From assembly GCA_038049695.1 (NCBI GenBank), contig CP142458.1, forward strand, positions 42,873,501-42,937,500: a stretch of DNA of 64,000 nt, read 5' to 3'. Positions 45,156 to 56,707 of this stretch are shown here, one piece after another (within the stretch, counting starts at the first letter, position 1; each line of letters starts with the position of its first letter). The notes under the pieces were generated by a model. It did not search any database. It had not been told where the DNA came from and saw nothing but the letters and a program-made list of their open reading frames with translations. This DNA comes from Cinnamomum chago (Eukaryota > Streptophyta > Magnoliopsida > Laurales > Lauraceae). Both the position numbers and the translations under genes were made by a program.

Positions 45156-46012
45156 CTAAATAAATGCAATTGCACTCCAGTCTTACAAGAATACCCTTAA
45201 CTTTCCAATTACTGCAAGTAGGCCATTGAAATTAAATTGTCTAACAAATGTGGATCTACCTCTTATTATTCTTGTGACCCAATCAATCACTTTCATCATC
45301 GATACCATCTGATTAACTCTTAATCAAGACGGGTGCGCACTTAGCGACGATAAATTCCATTAATTAGCACAATGTGATATTTCTCTTATAGAGGATAGAT
45401 TCCTTCTTGAGAATATATATATATATATATATATATATTCACATAGTCCCACTACCATCAACCCAAGATACCGAAGTTTTGACCTACAGTCGGCCTCACT
45501 CATTGGTAAGTTAAACTAAACGCATAACAAAAACTTGAGTCCATTGCTTTATCCGGATTAAGAGCCTATCGCTTGGAAATTATGAGAGCATTTCTTAATT
45601 TGAGACGGTATTTGGTTTAATGTGCCACTCATGGTCCTCAGTACATCCAATGTACTAGCACAACAATTCAGAGGCTTCCACTCTGATGGTAGAGACGAAC
45701 GGTACTATCTTATAACAATTGCAATGTTAAAACCTTTTCAGATGAGATGCCCAGTCTTCATCACCGGTTGTGAAATACTTCAAATATAAGAGTTGTGATT
45801 TATGTATCCTGCATATGAATCTCATCCAGACATATGGATTACATTTAATATACTTAAGGGCTCCTGTTCATCTCATTTTGTATTAAATTATGTGCAAATA
45901 TAAAATAAAATCCCTTTAATCTTATGAATGAAGCATGAAATTAGAAATCAATTAAGATAATAAAATAAATTTAATCACATCATCCATTGAATTGAGGACA
46001 TACAATTTAACA
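45156..46012 (-). repeat. 5' portion of a copia LTR, right of the Mutator-like element
   Basis: Homologous over its length to 26400-27282 (shared TGCAATTGCACTCCAGTCTTA, GGGTGCGCACTTA, TCAGATGAGATGCCCAGTC) and starting TGTTAAATTG at 46012 on the minus strand. A (TA)n run lies near 45415-45440. Together with 38540-38576 it is the 5' LTR of the copia element at 36000-38522. Confidence 0.8.
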
Positions 46013-46469
46013 AGATGAAGTTAGCATAGCATTTACAATTATCCATGGAGGATCTGTGGGGAATGCATTGGCTCAATTTTTTAGAAGCAGAAGTGATGGC
46101 ATTAAAGTCTATAATACCAGCCCTAAGTGTGTTTGGCAATTTTCTAGTAATGTTAAAGTAAAGTAAAGGCTCCATTATCCAGATAAGAAAAGACAAGGGG
46201 TCATATTAAAAGTACAAAAATTCAAAATTCCCTCATTCCTTTTAAAAAAAAGTAAAAAATAACCTCCTTTCTCTACTAAATGACAAAAAAAAATCATCTT
46301 TTTATTTTATTCTCCTTTATTTTGACAAAAAAGGCCATCATAACCTCCGATATTTTTATTCTCTATTGATTTGATACTTCACCTCACTTTACTTCAATTT
46401 ACCGTACATCCAAACACTGATTAAGACATGGGGGAGGGATGGGAAATGTCTTTGTGGAGGAGGGCAGCC

Positions 46470-46651
46470 AGACCCATAGATGAATTGATTAGGATAGTTT
46501 ACCATTACTACCAAGTCCTAACATGTAATATTCAAAAGAAAAAAAATAAAAATAAAAAAGAGACCCATAGATGAATTGATTAGGATAGTTTACCATTACT
46601 ACCAAGTCCTAACATGTAATATTCAAAAGAAAAAAAATAAAAATAAAAAAG
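46470..46651 (+). repeat. 91-bp perfect tandem duplication upstream of PIG-N
   Basis: 46470-46560 and 46561-46651 appear identical, each ending in an A-rich tract. The second copy ends about 240 bp before the PIG-N start codon, in the likely promoter. Confidence 0.9.
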
Positions 46652-46888
46652 AGAAAAGAAAAAAGTGAAGACTCAACTAGGTTCCTCGTCATCTGAACTC
46701 AGCGTCCCTTTTCCGAGCCAAACCGAGTTAGGCCGGAGGGTGCGGATCCATGGACTCATCATATCAGCTGTATAGCTGTAGAGGGCAACCATTTAAGACA
46801 TCGACTGACGTCCGTATTTCAATTTCAATATCCAGACCTCGAACGAAAACAAACCTTGTCTTCCGTTTCGGGTTGGCGGAAAGGAAAT

Positions 46889-48484
46889 ATGCAGATCGGG
46901 AGAGATGGGATCCTGGGAAGCCCATACAGCGAACAGCGCAAGACGTCTCTTCTCTTCAACCGGCAGTGGCTGAAGAGGCGCGAGACGTGTCTCGTTGTTC
47001 TTGGCGTGCTTCTTCACTTTGTCTACATGCTCAGCATCTTCGACATCTACTTCAAGACCCCGATCGTCCACGGCATGGATCCCGTTCCTCCACGCATTTC
47101 TCCCCCTGCGAAGCGTCTCGTCCTTCTTGTAGGTGCGAACGATACCATCTCTCTTAGTTCTTCTAGGTCTCCCTTCCTCTTCCCCATTTTTCAACAACTC
47201 CAAAGAGCCCACCGCTTGTTTGTGGATATGCCTCAAAGAACCCCTGCTCTAATCTTGTTCCGTTTACTTGTAAATATCCTTAGGATTGTGAACTTTGATG
47301 TATATTTTTACCGGTGGGTGGTTTTTGCCTGAGGAGTGGATATATGCACACATTGAATAAAATAAGATGATCAGTGCTCCTCCTCCTCCTCCTCATCATC
47401 CATGGTGAGGCACATGAATGATAATGATTAGTGGTGAATAGCATGAATGGAGCTTTTGGCCCTATAGGAAGATATACTGGCTCCGCCCAGTTTTTCTTTT
47501 CTTTTTGCTTTAACTCTAATGGTGTCGGATCTGACCTCATTGGTTAAATTATTGTTTTCCTTTTATGTCATTTAAAGACTGCCACTAATCTAGTGATTCT
47601 ACTTTGCTTGTTATATATTTGGGCATTACGTCATTTTTCACAATTAATGCAGTTCATTAGATGCTTTCAAAATATTGGGCTTGAAATGAATATGGATTCT
47701 TGATGCAGGGAAAGATAGGCTTCGAATAAAATGATCAATTAGAAGACCCAAAACTGCATATTTATGATGTGCATTAAGTTTTTTGTTCATACATCAGATA
47801 TGTTAGTATTACCCCAATTTGCTTTGTGCATTACTGTGATGGAGTTAAAGAATCATGGCTCAAAGTGAGAAGTCACTCAAATTAAAATAAAAACAGTCTT
47901 CACCTTCACTTATCTACAAAAAGAACAGACTTACACTTGTATGCCCCTTAAAGCAATGCCAAGCATAATCTAACCTTTGTCGTACAATAGGTTATAGTTG
48001 ACAAGTTACAACAATCTATTTTGATAAACATATTAATGATGAAAAACATCTTTAAATTCGTCTTGCCACCCTAAAATTTATTATTCATACTTCAGTTGTA
48101 TATTGTACAATTCTAGTTTGACCATGTGATCTTTAGGTTCAATAATTAGATATATATATATATATATTTTAAGGGTGACAATTTTATTGAGACAATCTGT
48201 AACTACCTAATGGTTCCAATTTGTGCTCTTTCGATGTGAAAGGCACACATTTGAAGTGGAAAAAAAATGTTTAGTTATTGAAATTAGGTCACTTCCTTTC
48301 GGTACTAGACTGCCTTTTGACCTCTCTCTCTCTCTCTCTCTGGGAAAAAAATGTTGAGTAGTTGAAATTAGGCCACTTCCTTTTGGTACTGGACTGCCTT
48401 TTGACCTCTCTCTCTCTCTGGGAAAACAAATGTTGAGTAGTTGGAATTAGGTCACTTCCTTTCAGTACTAGACTACATTTTGAC

Positions 48485-48517
<33 letters not shown>

Positions 48518-51500
48518 TATTAATGCTTCCTCTTCAACTCTTCTCACTGTGAAATGGTGATCATGTAGAGCACCATGTAAGAGGGAAAGGAACACTGTTT
48601 TGCATACTCAACATCTTTAATTATTTTGTATCACCTCTCTTTTTTTTTATTAGAATCTAGTCATTATTTGTAATGTAATGCCCCAAATTAATGACTTGAA
48701 TTATGCTGATTTATTCTATATTAACTTATGACTTGCCACATTGCGATAATTTAATTTCATAATGGAATCTCATTCAATTCAAGATTTCATTGAATAGTAT
48801 AAGAGCCTCTCAATTTGTCATTCTAACCATACACGGGAGATCTTGTTATTTTTGTACTATGCAAATGTGAGAGACCTTGGAAACCTCTCAATTTGTTGAA
48901 CTTCTACGTCTGCCCGGTCATGCTATCTCTTCAGCTGCCATATACACTCCAACAAAATGGCATGCCCGAGAAGCATAGGCAATTTGGACACCACCATGAC
49001 ATTTCTTCATTCCTCTCATGTTCCTATCTCCTTCTGGGGAAGGTCTTTTAATATCAGCCTCTCATTTATAGATTACCTTCCTCCTCTGTTTTAGTCAGTG
49101 GCCACTCTCTTTAAGAAGTTAATTGGTTTTCAACCAAACTACAATGATTTTTGGATTTTTTGGTTCCACACGCTTTGTTCTACTTCCTAAATATTGACGT
49201 AGTGTGGGTAGGAGAAGAATAACCAACGAGCCAAAGGCTTAGGGATAGGGATCCATGGGATCCAAAACGTCTTGGTCTCACCACAGACATATAATTGAGA
49301 GAAAAACTCCGGAGAGGAATTTTATTATCGATGAGCTTGTTGAATGAAAGAGATTACAATCCTTTATATAGGTACTGCTTTCCTAATTCTATTCTTGGAA
49401 ACAATTCCAATTGAAATCAAATTCTAAATTCTAATATAGACTTTCTAATAAAATCAAATCTATATCCCTGAATTCTAGCTACTCATTATTTATTTAATCG
49501 GAAAAGAACAGTAAAGACCCCTAAGCTTGCATGATCTTGAACTTTTGATTTCTTTAATGGTCTTCGGTGGGCTTGGCCCCAATGGGCTGGCCAATGATAA
49601 ATTTGACCTGCATCAAATATTAACAAACTAAGCATTCTTAAAGATGTGTCATTTGTGGCTTCCTCGGATATGGGATTGAACAAATGGGTATTAGATGTGA
49701 TGATCCTAAAATCAGCTGTCTCCACTTTTTCAGACATGTTTCCTTTTCTCGGGACATATATACTGGTCTATCCCTTGCTTGTTGCATCACTTAAAAAAAC
49801 CCCTTTGTTTATCTGCTTGATCCATTTTTAAATGTGTCTCGTAGATTCTTTTTCTTCTTTTAATCCCCCTCAACACGTTTATCATTAGTCCTAAGTGCTT
49901 CAGATATACATCCTTCTGAGATACTTGTAGCTGTTCTTTTCTGTAGAGAAATCTTGTTGATTCTCGTAGCTTTCTTACACTTGACCAATATTCTTGTCAA
50001 TGTAAGTCCTTTCTTGCAGTAGTACATTTGTACTCAGAACCTTACTCCTACAAAGAAGCTTGTTCTACCTCTCATGCAACAAGCTATATAAGTAGGACCT
50101 CAACATTGAAGAGAAATCAAAACTAGGAGTTGGTTTCTCAACTCTTAGTAAGCATGTCATTGGCTGCAAGCGGGTCTACAAAATCAGAACAAAGATCAAT
50201 GGGTCGATGAACAGTAAAAAGCTCGTCTCATGGTAATTTGGAGACTTTTGCTTCAATTGCTAAAATGACCATATTCTATCTTGTTGCTGCTGTTTGTCAA
50301 TGGGTCTTATTACAAAAGGGTATTAATAATGCTTTTCTTAACAGTTATCTCTTAGAAGAATTGTCACATCCCCACCCAACTCAGCATGAAATTGTCCGTT
50401 TTGGCCCACATGCGCGCTTGAGGACTTCCCAGGAGGTCACCCATCCTAGTACTGCTCCTGCCCAAGCACGCTTAACTCCATAGTTCTTACGGTTTTTGGG
50501 GCCGCACGGTTTTAAAAGCCCTCATGTTGAGTTAAGGCGGAGTTTTGACTTATAAGCCCAGGGATTTGGACAACTCATTTCCAATGTGGGACTCATGTAT
50601 TCCTCACATTGCAAACCCAGTCCATATGCGGACCCTTCTAATCGCCCTTCTTCAGGGGGGTCACAATTGTCAGGTCTTACAAGAATACTACTATATAACT
50701 TATGTTTCATGGCTTTCTCATCATCCTCATTAGGTTATTCATTTGAAAGTAGTTCTTTACTCTCAAGTAAGCTTCTTGTGCATGGTTTGGTCGTTTTAGT
50801 GCAACTATTCATATTTCATACTATTTCATACTCAAAGTTCTTGTGATTCTACCTTATTTTCTTGTTATTTCTTCAAAGGAGGGTCTATCTCCTCTTTTAT
50901 GTTGATGGCATGATCATTATAGGTGATGATCGTATTGGAAGTATTGTCTTAATAGACTTTTTAAAGTCAACGATTTGTCATTTTGTGACATTTGCTTTAG
51001 GTTCTTGGAACTGAGGTTGCTTATTTCTCTTACGTTTAGTCGTTTACATCTTGACACAATGTAAAAATATTGCCGATATTCTTCAAAGACCTGTACTTAT
51101 AGACAATAGGAGTACTGAAATGCAATCCATCTCGAGTTAAATATAAAGCTAAAGCCAACAAATGTATCCCTCTAGTGGGTCCAACTAGATGTAGACAACT
51201 TGTTGGTAGTCTTGTCTTTCTTGTTGTTACCCCCTCAAATATCACATTTGCTGTTCATGTTGTTAGTCGGTTTGTGGCGACTTAAACTTTTGCAGATTGG
51301 TCTACGGTTCTCAAAGTATTTTGGCATCTTTGCGACGCTATAACAACATATTTCTGTCTACATATCTTAATTCTGATTGGTTTGGAAATGTTAATGACCA
51401 ATGTTCTACCCATGGGTTTTGCATCTTTTTTGGATTATCACTTATCTCTTGGAGGAAGAAATAATCTTTTGTTTCTTGCTCTTCTGCCAAAGCTGAGTAT

Positions 51501-53053
51501 CATGCGCTGGCTCATATTACCTCAGAAATTTTATGTCTTCATTGGCAACTACAAACAGGGGGTGTTTATTTGTCCTCCAAATTTCGGCCCTTTATGTAGT
51601 TCCTGATGTCCATCACACACTAAACAGGTCAATGTAGCAACTATTGAAGTTCCATTTTGTTTAATTCACACAGATGCTTGGTATGCTCAGATTACTTCTT
51701 TGTTGGGCAATTGTTGCTTTCTCTTTTATTGATGATTTCACAAGATGTACAGATTTGTCTTACGAACTACATGGGAAGAGCTTGCTTTGAGATATTCCAT
51801 TAAATAACGATCTTTGAGGCAAAAGTCACAATCCTGTGATTAGATCATGGGAGTATCTTTCTCATAAGTTTCAGTCATATTTAGCTGACTCTTGTGCTTA
51901 TGCCCCTAAAACAAAATGGAAGAGCTCAGGCAAGCACAAAAAAGAAAGGAAAAAACCCTGATTTTTTTTGAATTGGTCATTGTGATAGAAATTTGTTATG
52001 CATTTTGGAAGCTGGAGCTTTTAAGGGCACTCATATTGATCTTTTTTCATGGTAAATGGGATCATAAGTTTTAACAAGGACTAGTAACCATTAATGAATA
52101 GAGGAGTGAATTCACTCCATCTGAGGTGAAGATGTAGTTTAGGTTATGACATTACTGATTGGAGGTTAGAGTTGAGAATGTGTCATCATTTCACATTTTT
52201 ATATATGTACATGGGTTTTAAATTATTTTTTGGCATCTAGAAGTAGCATATTCCATTGATGATTTAATACGATCAATTAAGCGCATGTAGTTTATGTATT
52301 ACATTCACTTTTTACTATTTTAATATTTTTCTAATATATTTTAGTTTTTTAATATTTTCTGGGATGTAACTTGAATTTATGTATTACATACACCTTTTAC
52401 TATTTTAATATTTTTCTAATATATTTTAGTTTTTTAATATTTTCTGAGATGAAACTTGAATATGTAGCACTGAAATGCGAACGGGGTGAAACATTGCAGT
52501 TCAGAGTTAAACCACAATGGCATCCGAAACGACATTGACAACTATTCATGTACATATGTGTGTGTGTGCACACTTGGATGGATACTTGTGTTGTGTGCAT
52601 GTGTGTTAGGATTGGTGGGTTTGCATGGTCGTGTGCATGTTGGGTTGCTTGGATGCCATATGTTATTAGGACTTTGGAAAAATGATCACCTTTATAATGA
52701 TTTAATTTGGTGCATTAAATACTAAAGTCCACATTTGGATTGCACTGTTAATGCTACTGGAACATCATGTGCAGAGTTCTTTGGAAAGCATTTATTGAAT
52801 TCACTATTTTGGTTTTTTATGTCTAAGGGTCATAGCTAATGCTCTTAAAAAATAACTGCAGCTGATGGCTTACGTGCTGACAAATTTTATGAGCTGGATT
52901 CTGAAGGGCAGTATAGGGCACCTTTTCTCAGAAGTATAATAAAATCAAAAGGTCGCTGGGGAGTATCCCATGCACGTCCTCCAACTGAATCAAGGCCTGG
53001 TCATGTTTCTATAATTGCAGGCTTCTATGAGGACCCCAGTGCAGTAACAAAAG
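46889..53053 (+). CDS. PIGN: GPI ethanolamine phosphate transferase 1, exons 1-2 (partial)
   Basis: Exon 1 is 46889-47132 and exon 2 is 52862-53053; they join as VAD across a split codon. Exon 1 encodes an N-terminal membrane anchor ([14 protein letters not shown]) followed by the hallmark [18 protein letters not shown]. Exon 2 encodes [58 protein letters not shown]. This ER membrane enzyme adds ethanolamine phosphate to the first mannose of GPI anchors. It belongs to the alkaline phosphatase superfamily; the Asp of ADG and the Thr of PTESRPGH are the expected metal/nucleophile residues (by family knowledge). The ATG at 46889 is the first in frame. Intron 1 is 5.7 kb of TE debris. Exon 3 (expected GWK start) was not found up to 64000: either a very long intron or a broken gene. 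The intron 2 donor is GC. Confidence 0.88.
47133..48254 (+). other. PIG-N intron 1, first part, nothing recognised
   Basis: Begins with donor GTGCGA. AT-rich, with a CTCCTCCTCCTCCTC run near 47378-47392 and no recognisable gene or TE domain. Confidence 0.5.
48255..48513 (+). repeat. Three tandem 85-bp units with embedded (TC)n
   Basis: Each unit reads GTAGTTGAAATTAGGTCACTTCCTTT...TTTTGACC followed by a TC microsatellite of a different length; starts near 48262, 48345 and 48428. Confidence 0.85.
49200..49615 (-). repeat. Solo LTR-like remnant (minus strand) in PIG-N intron 1
   Basis: The minus strand begins TTGATGCAGGTC near 49612 and has CTATATAAAGG near 49372. The layout matches the LTR at 53590-54097, which begins TGATGCAGGCC and has CCCTATATAAGG. 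Sequence similarity is partial. Confidence 0.5.
50362..50681 (-). mobile_element. Cassandra-type TRIM solo LTR
   Basis: 320 bp flanked by AGAAT at 50357-50361 and 50682-50686. The minus strand runs TGTAAGACC ... GATGTGACA. It contains a 5S rRNA-like block on the minus strand, the defining trait of Cassandra elements, whose LTRs use a 5S/Pol III promoter. It interrupts a copia remnant. No second LTR is present. Confidence 0.85.
50421..50476 (-). promoter_or_regulatory. 5S rRNA-like Pol III promoter block
   Basis: Minus strand: AGTTAAGCGTGCTTGGGC, then AGTACTAGGATGGGTGACC and TCCTGGGAAGTCCT, matching the internal control region of plant 5S rRNA with small changes. It is only the 3' half of 5S, so it is not a functional rRNA gene. 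Confidence 0.8.
51601..52861 (+). other. PIG-N intron 1, last part
   Basis: No recognised domain. Contains the 85-bp tandem duplication at 52291-52460 and ends with the AACTGCAG acceptor of exon 2. Confidence 0.5.
52291..52460 (+). repeat. 85-bp tandem duplication
   Basis: TTTATGTATTACAT...TTTTCTGnGATG occurs at 52291-52375 and 52376-52460, with few differences; very AT-rich. Confidence 0.85.
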
Positions 53054-53106
53054 GCAACTCTCTCTCTGTGTGTGTGTGTGTGTGTGTGTGTGTTATATAT
53101 AAAAAA
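53054..53106 (+). repeat. GC splice donor followed by (TC)n(TG)n microsatellite
   Basis: Exon 2 ends AAAAG and the intron begins GCAACT, then a TC run, about 14 TG units and TATATA. Confidence 0.7.
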
Positions 53107-53589
53107 AGTCTCTTTCCATATATCTTATGCTATTACATGCTTATTGTTTTGGTATTATGTGAGGTAGCACTTCACATACAACTCGTTGCAGCAAGTTGGT
53201 AAGCAACGCTAGAATTAAAAAAAAATGATTAGTTTTGCTTACATGATTACCCACAAAAGCATATATGGGTATTAGCTGAGGAAGATAGATCAGCAGACGG
53301 AATTGTTCTGGGCTAACTGTTTGGTTCGGTGGATACAAGTAGAGTTTCTGATTGGCACTAGTAGGAGCTCTAACTTGGTTGCTCAGCAACTAGTACAAGA
53401 TATCCAACTACAAATCGTACTAATGACGCAACGTTGCAACCTTATCAATTGTCATGGACAAAAAATGGCCATTAAGCAATTCTTTTTGAGTGATGCTTGG
53501 TTGATTTTTTTTTTCCATTGGAGGCTGTTGTCGTGATTACTCTTGGTGTGATGTGATGCCCATCATTAGTGTCTGTCATCTCCTTTTCG

Positions 53590-54097
53590 GAAGACCATGG
53601 CAGTTTTGATCTCGGAATAATTCAAAATGGGCGGGAGAATTCTTACACCATCCAAGGGAGTGTAATCTGCTTGTAACCCTATTTCCAAATGTAAGAGACA
53701 GTGTAATGGAATAGAGCAGGGAGTTATAGGCACAACCCAGATCCGCGATCGAAGAATAGACTAATCTCCCAAAGGATTGATCGAATCCAACGATAGATTC
53801 AACCACTAGGGCACCCTCACAAGAGGAGAACACACCGTATCCGTTTGAGATAAATCTCAAAGAAAAATTTTAATTGATTGAAAATAAGCACTGCATTACA
53901 ATGAGGCCTAACATCCTTATATAGGGAGTTGGCTTAATCCCTAAGTAACAATATTTTCTAATATATGAATAATGCCTAAAATAGGAAACATACTAATATT
54001 AATCCTGAACAAACCAAACTACTAAATAAATGGATGTCCCATTGGGCCTATGGAATGGGTTCAACGGGTTGGCCGACCTATTGCGTGGCCTGCATCA
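53590..54097 (-). repeat. 3' LTR of a minus-strand gypsy-type element
   Basis: The minus strand starts TGATGCAGGCC at 54097, directly after the purine-rich AAGCAGGGGAGAAT (54111-54098, the PPT). CCCTATATAAGG near 53925 is a core promoter candidate. The 3' limit is approximate. The internal sequence upstream continues at 54204-54719 and, beyond a copia insertion, 60270-61205. Confidence 0.6.
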
Positions 54098-54203
54098 ATT
54101 CTCCCCTGCTTAAAAAAAATTTGACTCTGGCGAGTTGACAATTTGATAATATGGGAGAGAATCCGACCACAAGTTCGGAAAATGTCCTGGTCGAAAATTA
54201 ATC

Positions 54204-54635
54204 TCACAAACTTCTGGTTTTTCTTGTTATCTTATTCTCTTGACATGACTTGGAAGTTCGATGCAATCTTTTCCTCTTTCTAAAAGTAGATTGGCAGTAT
54301 CGCTTCTTTTGATGTCTGCATGGAGCTTGAATGTGTGATCTGACCATTAGAAACTTCAGTTGTTTCCTTTGAACTAACAGATCATGAACATGGACTATCC
54401 ATCGTTGATCGCTGAAAATGAAGTCAATGTGAGGAACTTCGACTACTTGATCTTCATGTGAAACCACTGGAACACTTGACGCAATTGGATTTTTTGAAAG
54501 TGGCATTATCGGATGTTCAATCTTCTTGCTAACTCGATCGGAGTCTTCAATGTTTGCTTGCCCATGTCCTTCTGCCTTTTGTGGCTCTTGGTTAACACTA
54601 TCTTGATCATCTTGTACTTGTTTTGAATTTTCCAT
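54204..54635 (-). pseudogene. Glutamate/glutamine-rich ORF of the gypsy element
   Basis: A 143-aa ORF, hydrophilic, with a basic C-terminus. It lies between the protease fragment (across the copia insertion) and the PPT, where reverse transcriptase and integrase should be. No domain was recognised; probably a fused remnant. Confidence 0.35.
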
Positions 54636-54719
54636 GAGATCAACTTTGCCTTGAACTTACTCATCTATTGCACCCTTGATGTCTGCTGGCATGGTTGGTC
54701 TCTCTTGTAGTGCAATTAT

Positions 54720-55041
54720 TGTAAAAGATAACAAGGCCGGTTGCTTACAGGCCCTAGGCCCTAGGCCCAGCCCAACAGAGGCCCATTACAGCCTCTCTCA
54801 CGTAGGATTTAGTCAATCCCTGTAAAGTTGATTTCTCTTTTTATGTTTTCCTTGTATAGACTAGGATTGATTCTTTCCATTCTTTCATTTATTCTAATTT
54901 GTAATCTTAACATACTTAGTGCCTTGATTAAGGTAACAATTCATTATAAAACAGAACTGTCGATGATCCATTGATCATTGAGTTTCTCGCCAATATTGTC
55001 TTCTTCTTCTTCTTCGTCTCATCTCATCACAGAATCTATCA
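54720..55041 (+). repeat. 5' LTR of the copia element
   Basis: 322 bp, TG...CA ends, with a TTCATTATAAAACAG promoter-like stretch near 54945 and a CTT-repeat near its end (55000-55016). Confidence 0.92.
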
Positions 55042-55054
55042 TGGTATCAGAGCC
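55042..55054 (+). other. Primer binding site (initiator-Met tRNA)
   Basis: TGGTATCAGAGCC immediately after the LTR. Confidence 0.93.
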
Positions 55055-55762
55055 ATAATACCTTGGAGATCTCATCTACATCGTCAAAGCTTGATCTGTG
55101 TCTTCTGGAAGCCAAACGTAGGTGATAACCTACTGTTTCTTCACTGCGATCATAGTGGCCCACTTGCGATCATCTCGAAATCCACAAGTTTCCTTCCAGC
55201 ATTGGTCGTCCATCTCTCCTTGTTATTTTGGAGATTCTTTCAGCATTTTTCAGAGATCAGAGGCAGGCGATTTGATCCATCTTGTGATTATTCACTTTCT
55301 TTAAATAGTTTTCATCACAGCCGCACAAAATCCTTGATTCTGATCGGATCTGGATGAAACTTGAATTGCTAGAAAGGAAATTGGATACTGGTATCTAGCT
55401 ACTGATCTGATCACCAATCAGAATCCTTTGTGGGCCCCACGCAAGGATCCCACCTCAATTTTTCAGGTCGCCTGGACTGTTTTAGTGCAATTTTTGCACT
55501 ATGTGTGTGCTGTTTTTGCTTGGAAGCCTCTGCTACTTTGATCTCTTCTACTCTTGCTTCTGTATACTGTTGATGCTGCTTATGACTGATTAAGGCTGAT
55601 TAAATACTGTTCAGTGTTGGTTAGTGCTCTGTTAGTATAAATACTGCCGTATTCGCCTTTTTATACCAGACTAGAACACCTTCTTTTGGTTGGTTTGTGT
55701 GCTGCTCTCTTTCTTCTTTTGCTGTTTTGCTCTGTAGTCTCTTATCTAGTACATTCTTGCAA

Positions 55763-56707
55763 ATGGACAAGTAAGACGTCATCCCAATTAAATTCAATGG
55801 GCAAAACTATATGTCCTGGTCCTTCCACTTAAGGAACTTTGTAGAAGGACAGGGCCTTTTTGGTTATCTTGATGGATCAATACCTAGGCCTCAGATTACA
55901 AGTACTGCCGACTCCAAAGGCCTAGCTACTTAGTCCAAAGAAAATGCTAAGGTCGTAACTTGGATCCTTAACTCTATTGATCATTCTCTTGCGGTGGCTC
56001 TTCAAGCCTACACAAAAGCAGTTGATATGTGGACTTATCTGAAGAAAATCTACCATCAAACCAGTAAAGCCCGGAAATCTCATATGGATAGTGAAATTGC
56101 CAAATATAGTCAAGGGGATAAAACTGTGCAGGAATACTTTAATGGTTTCCTCATCTTGTGGACTGAAAGGGATTCCATGTTAATCCAAACGGTCTCTTCT
56201 GGATTTCTGTCTGAGGCTCTCCAGTTACAAGAAGAAACTCATATCAGCCAGTTTCTTATGAATCTACGACCTGAATTTGAATCTGTTCAGTCTGCCCTCA
56301 TGAATAGGGAGAATACTGCTAATCTTGATATTTGCTTCCAAGAAGTCCTTCATGAAGAACTTCGTCTCATTTCACAGCGCACTATTCTGGAAGCACCCGA
56401 AGCACCCAAAGCCTTCCTTGCGCCTCTTCCTGCTGACTCGGCTCTTCTGGCCACTCCAAAGCCGACTCAATGTTATGAATGCAAAGGCTTCGGGCATATT
56501 GCCAAAAATTGTCGCAAGAAATTGGTTTGCAGATATTGTAAACGGACCGGTCATGTGATTGATGACTGTCGAAGCCTACAGCGCCGAAATGAGGCACAGC
56601 CTAAGAAGCCTCCCTCCAATATGCCAAGACAGAATGTTCCATCCGCATTCAGGCTCAAGCCCCCGTATCAGATACAGGCAGTACTTCCTCTGGGGCTATA
56701 TCCATGA
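55763..56707 (+). pseudogene. copia gag with two CCHC knuckles
   Basis: The ATG at 55763 is followed by a stop at codon 4 (55772-55774), then IPIKFNGQNYMSWSFHLRNF, the copia gag N-terminus, another stop near 55931, and a long open stretch from 55994. The UBN2-type capsid region (MWTYLKKIYHQ ... SEIAKYSQGDKTVQEYFNGF) leads to two zinc knuckles, CYECKGFGHIAKNC and CRYCKRTGHVIDDC. It ends in a proline-rich tail with a frameshift near 56690. Confidence 0.85.

Larger units (their letters stand above)
50230..51600 (+). pseudogene. Decayed copia RT/RNase H remnant
   Basis: Fragments in shifting frames: [10 protein letters not shown] ... [14 protein letters not shown] (RT), [11 protein letters not shown] near 50910 (active-site YVDD with Gly), [20 protein letters not shown] near 51190, and an RNase H stretch [19 protein letters not shown] then [13 protein letters not shown] near 51420-51530. 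The order is right, with many stops. A Cassandra-type LTR interrupts it at 50362. Confidence 0.7.

Noticed and set aside
45415-45440. (TA)n run as a replication origin or matrix attachment site
   Set aside because: Simple microsatellite in a decayed LTR; nothing else supports it.
46012-46470. Possible MITE between the copia LTR and PIG-N
   Set aside because: AT-rich, but no terminal inverted repeats or target duplication could be seen.
46793-47236. 147-codon minus-strand ORF over PIG-N exon 1, and a 135-codon ORF in another plus frame
   Set aside because: Shadows of the recognised exon; the third frame carries the conserved PIG-N sequence.
50421-50476. A 5S rRNA gene
   Set aside because: Only the 3' half of 5S is present, and it lies inside an LTR with target duplications; it is a Cassandra-type promoter block.
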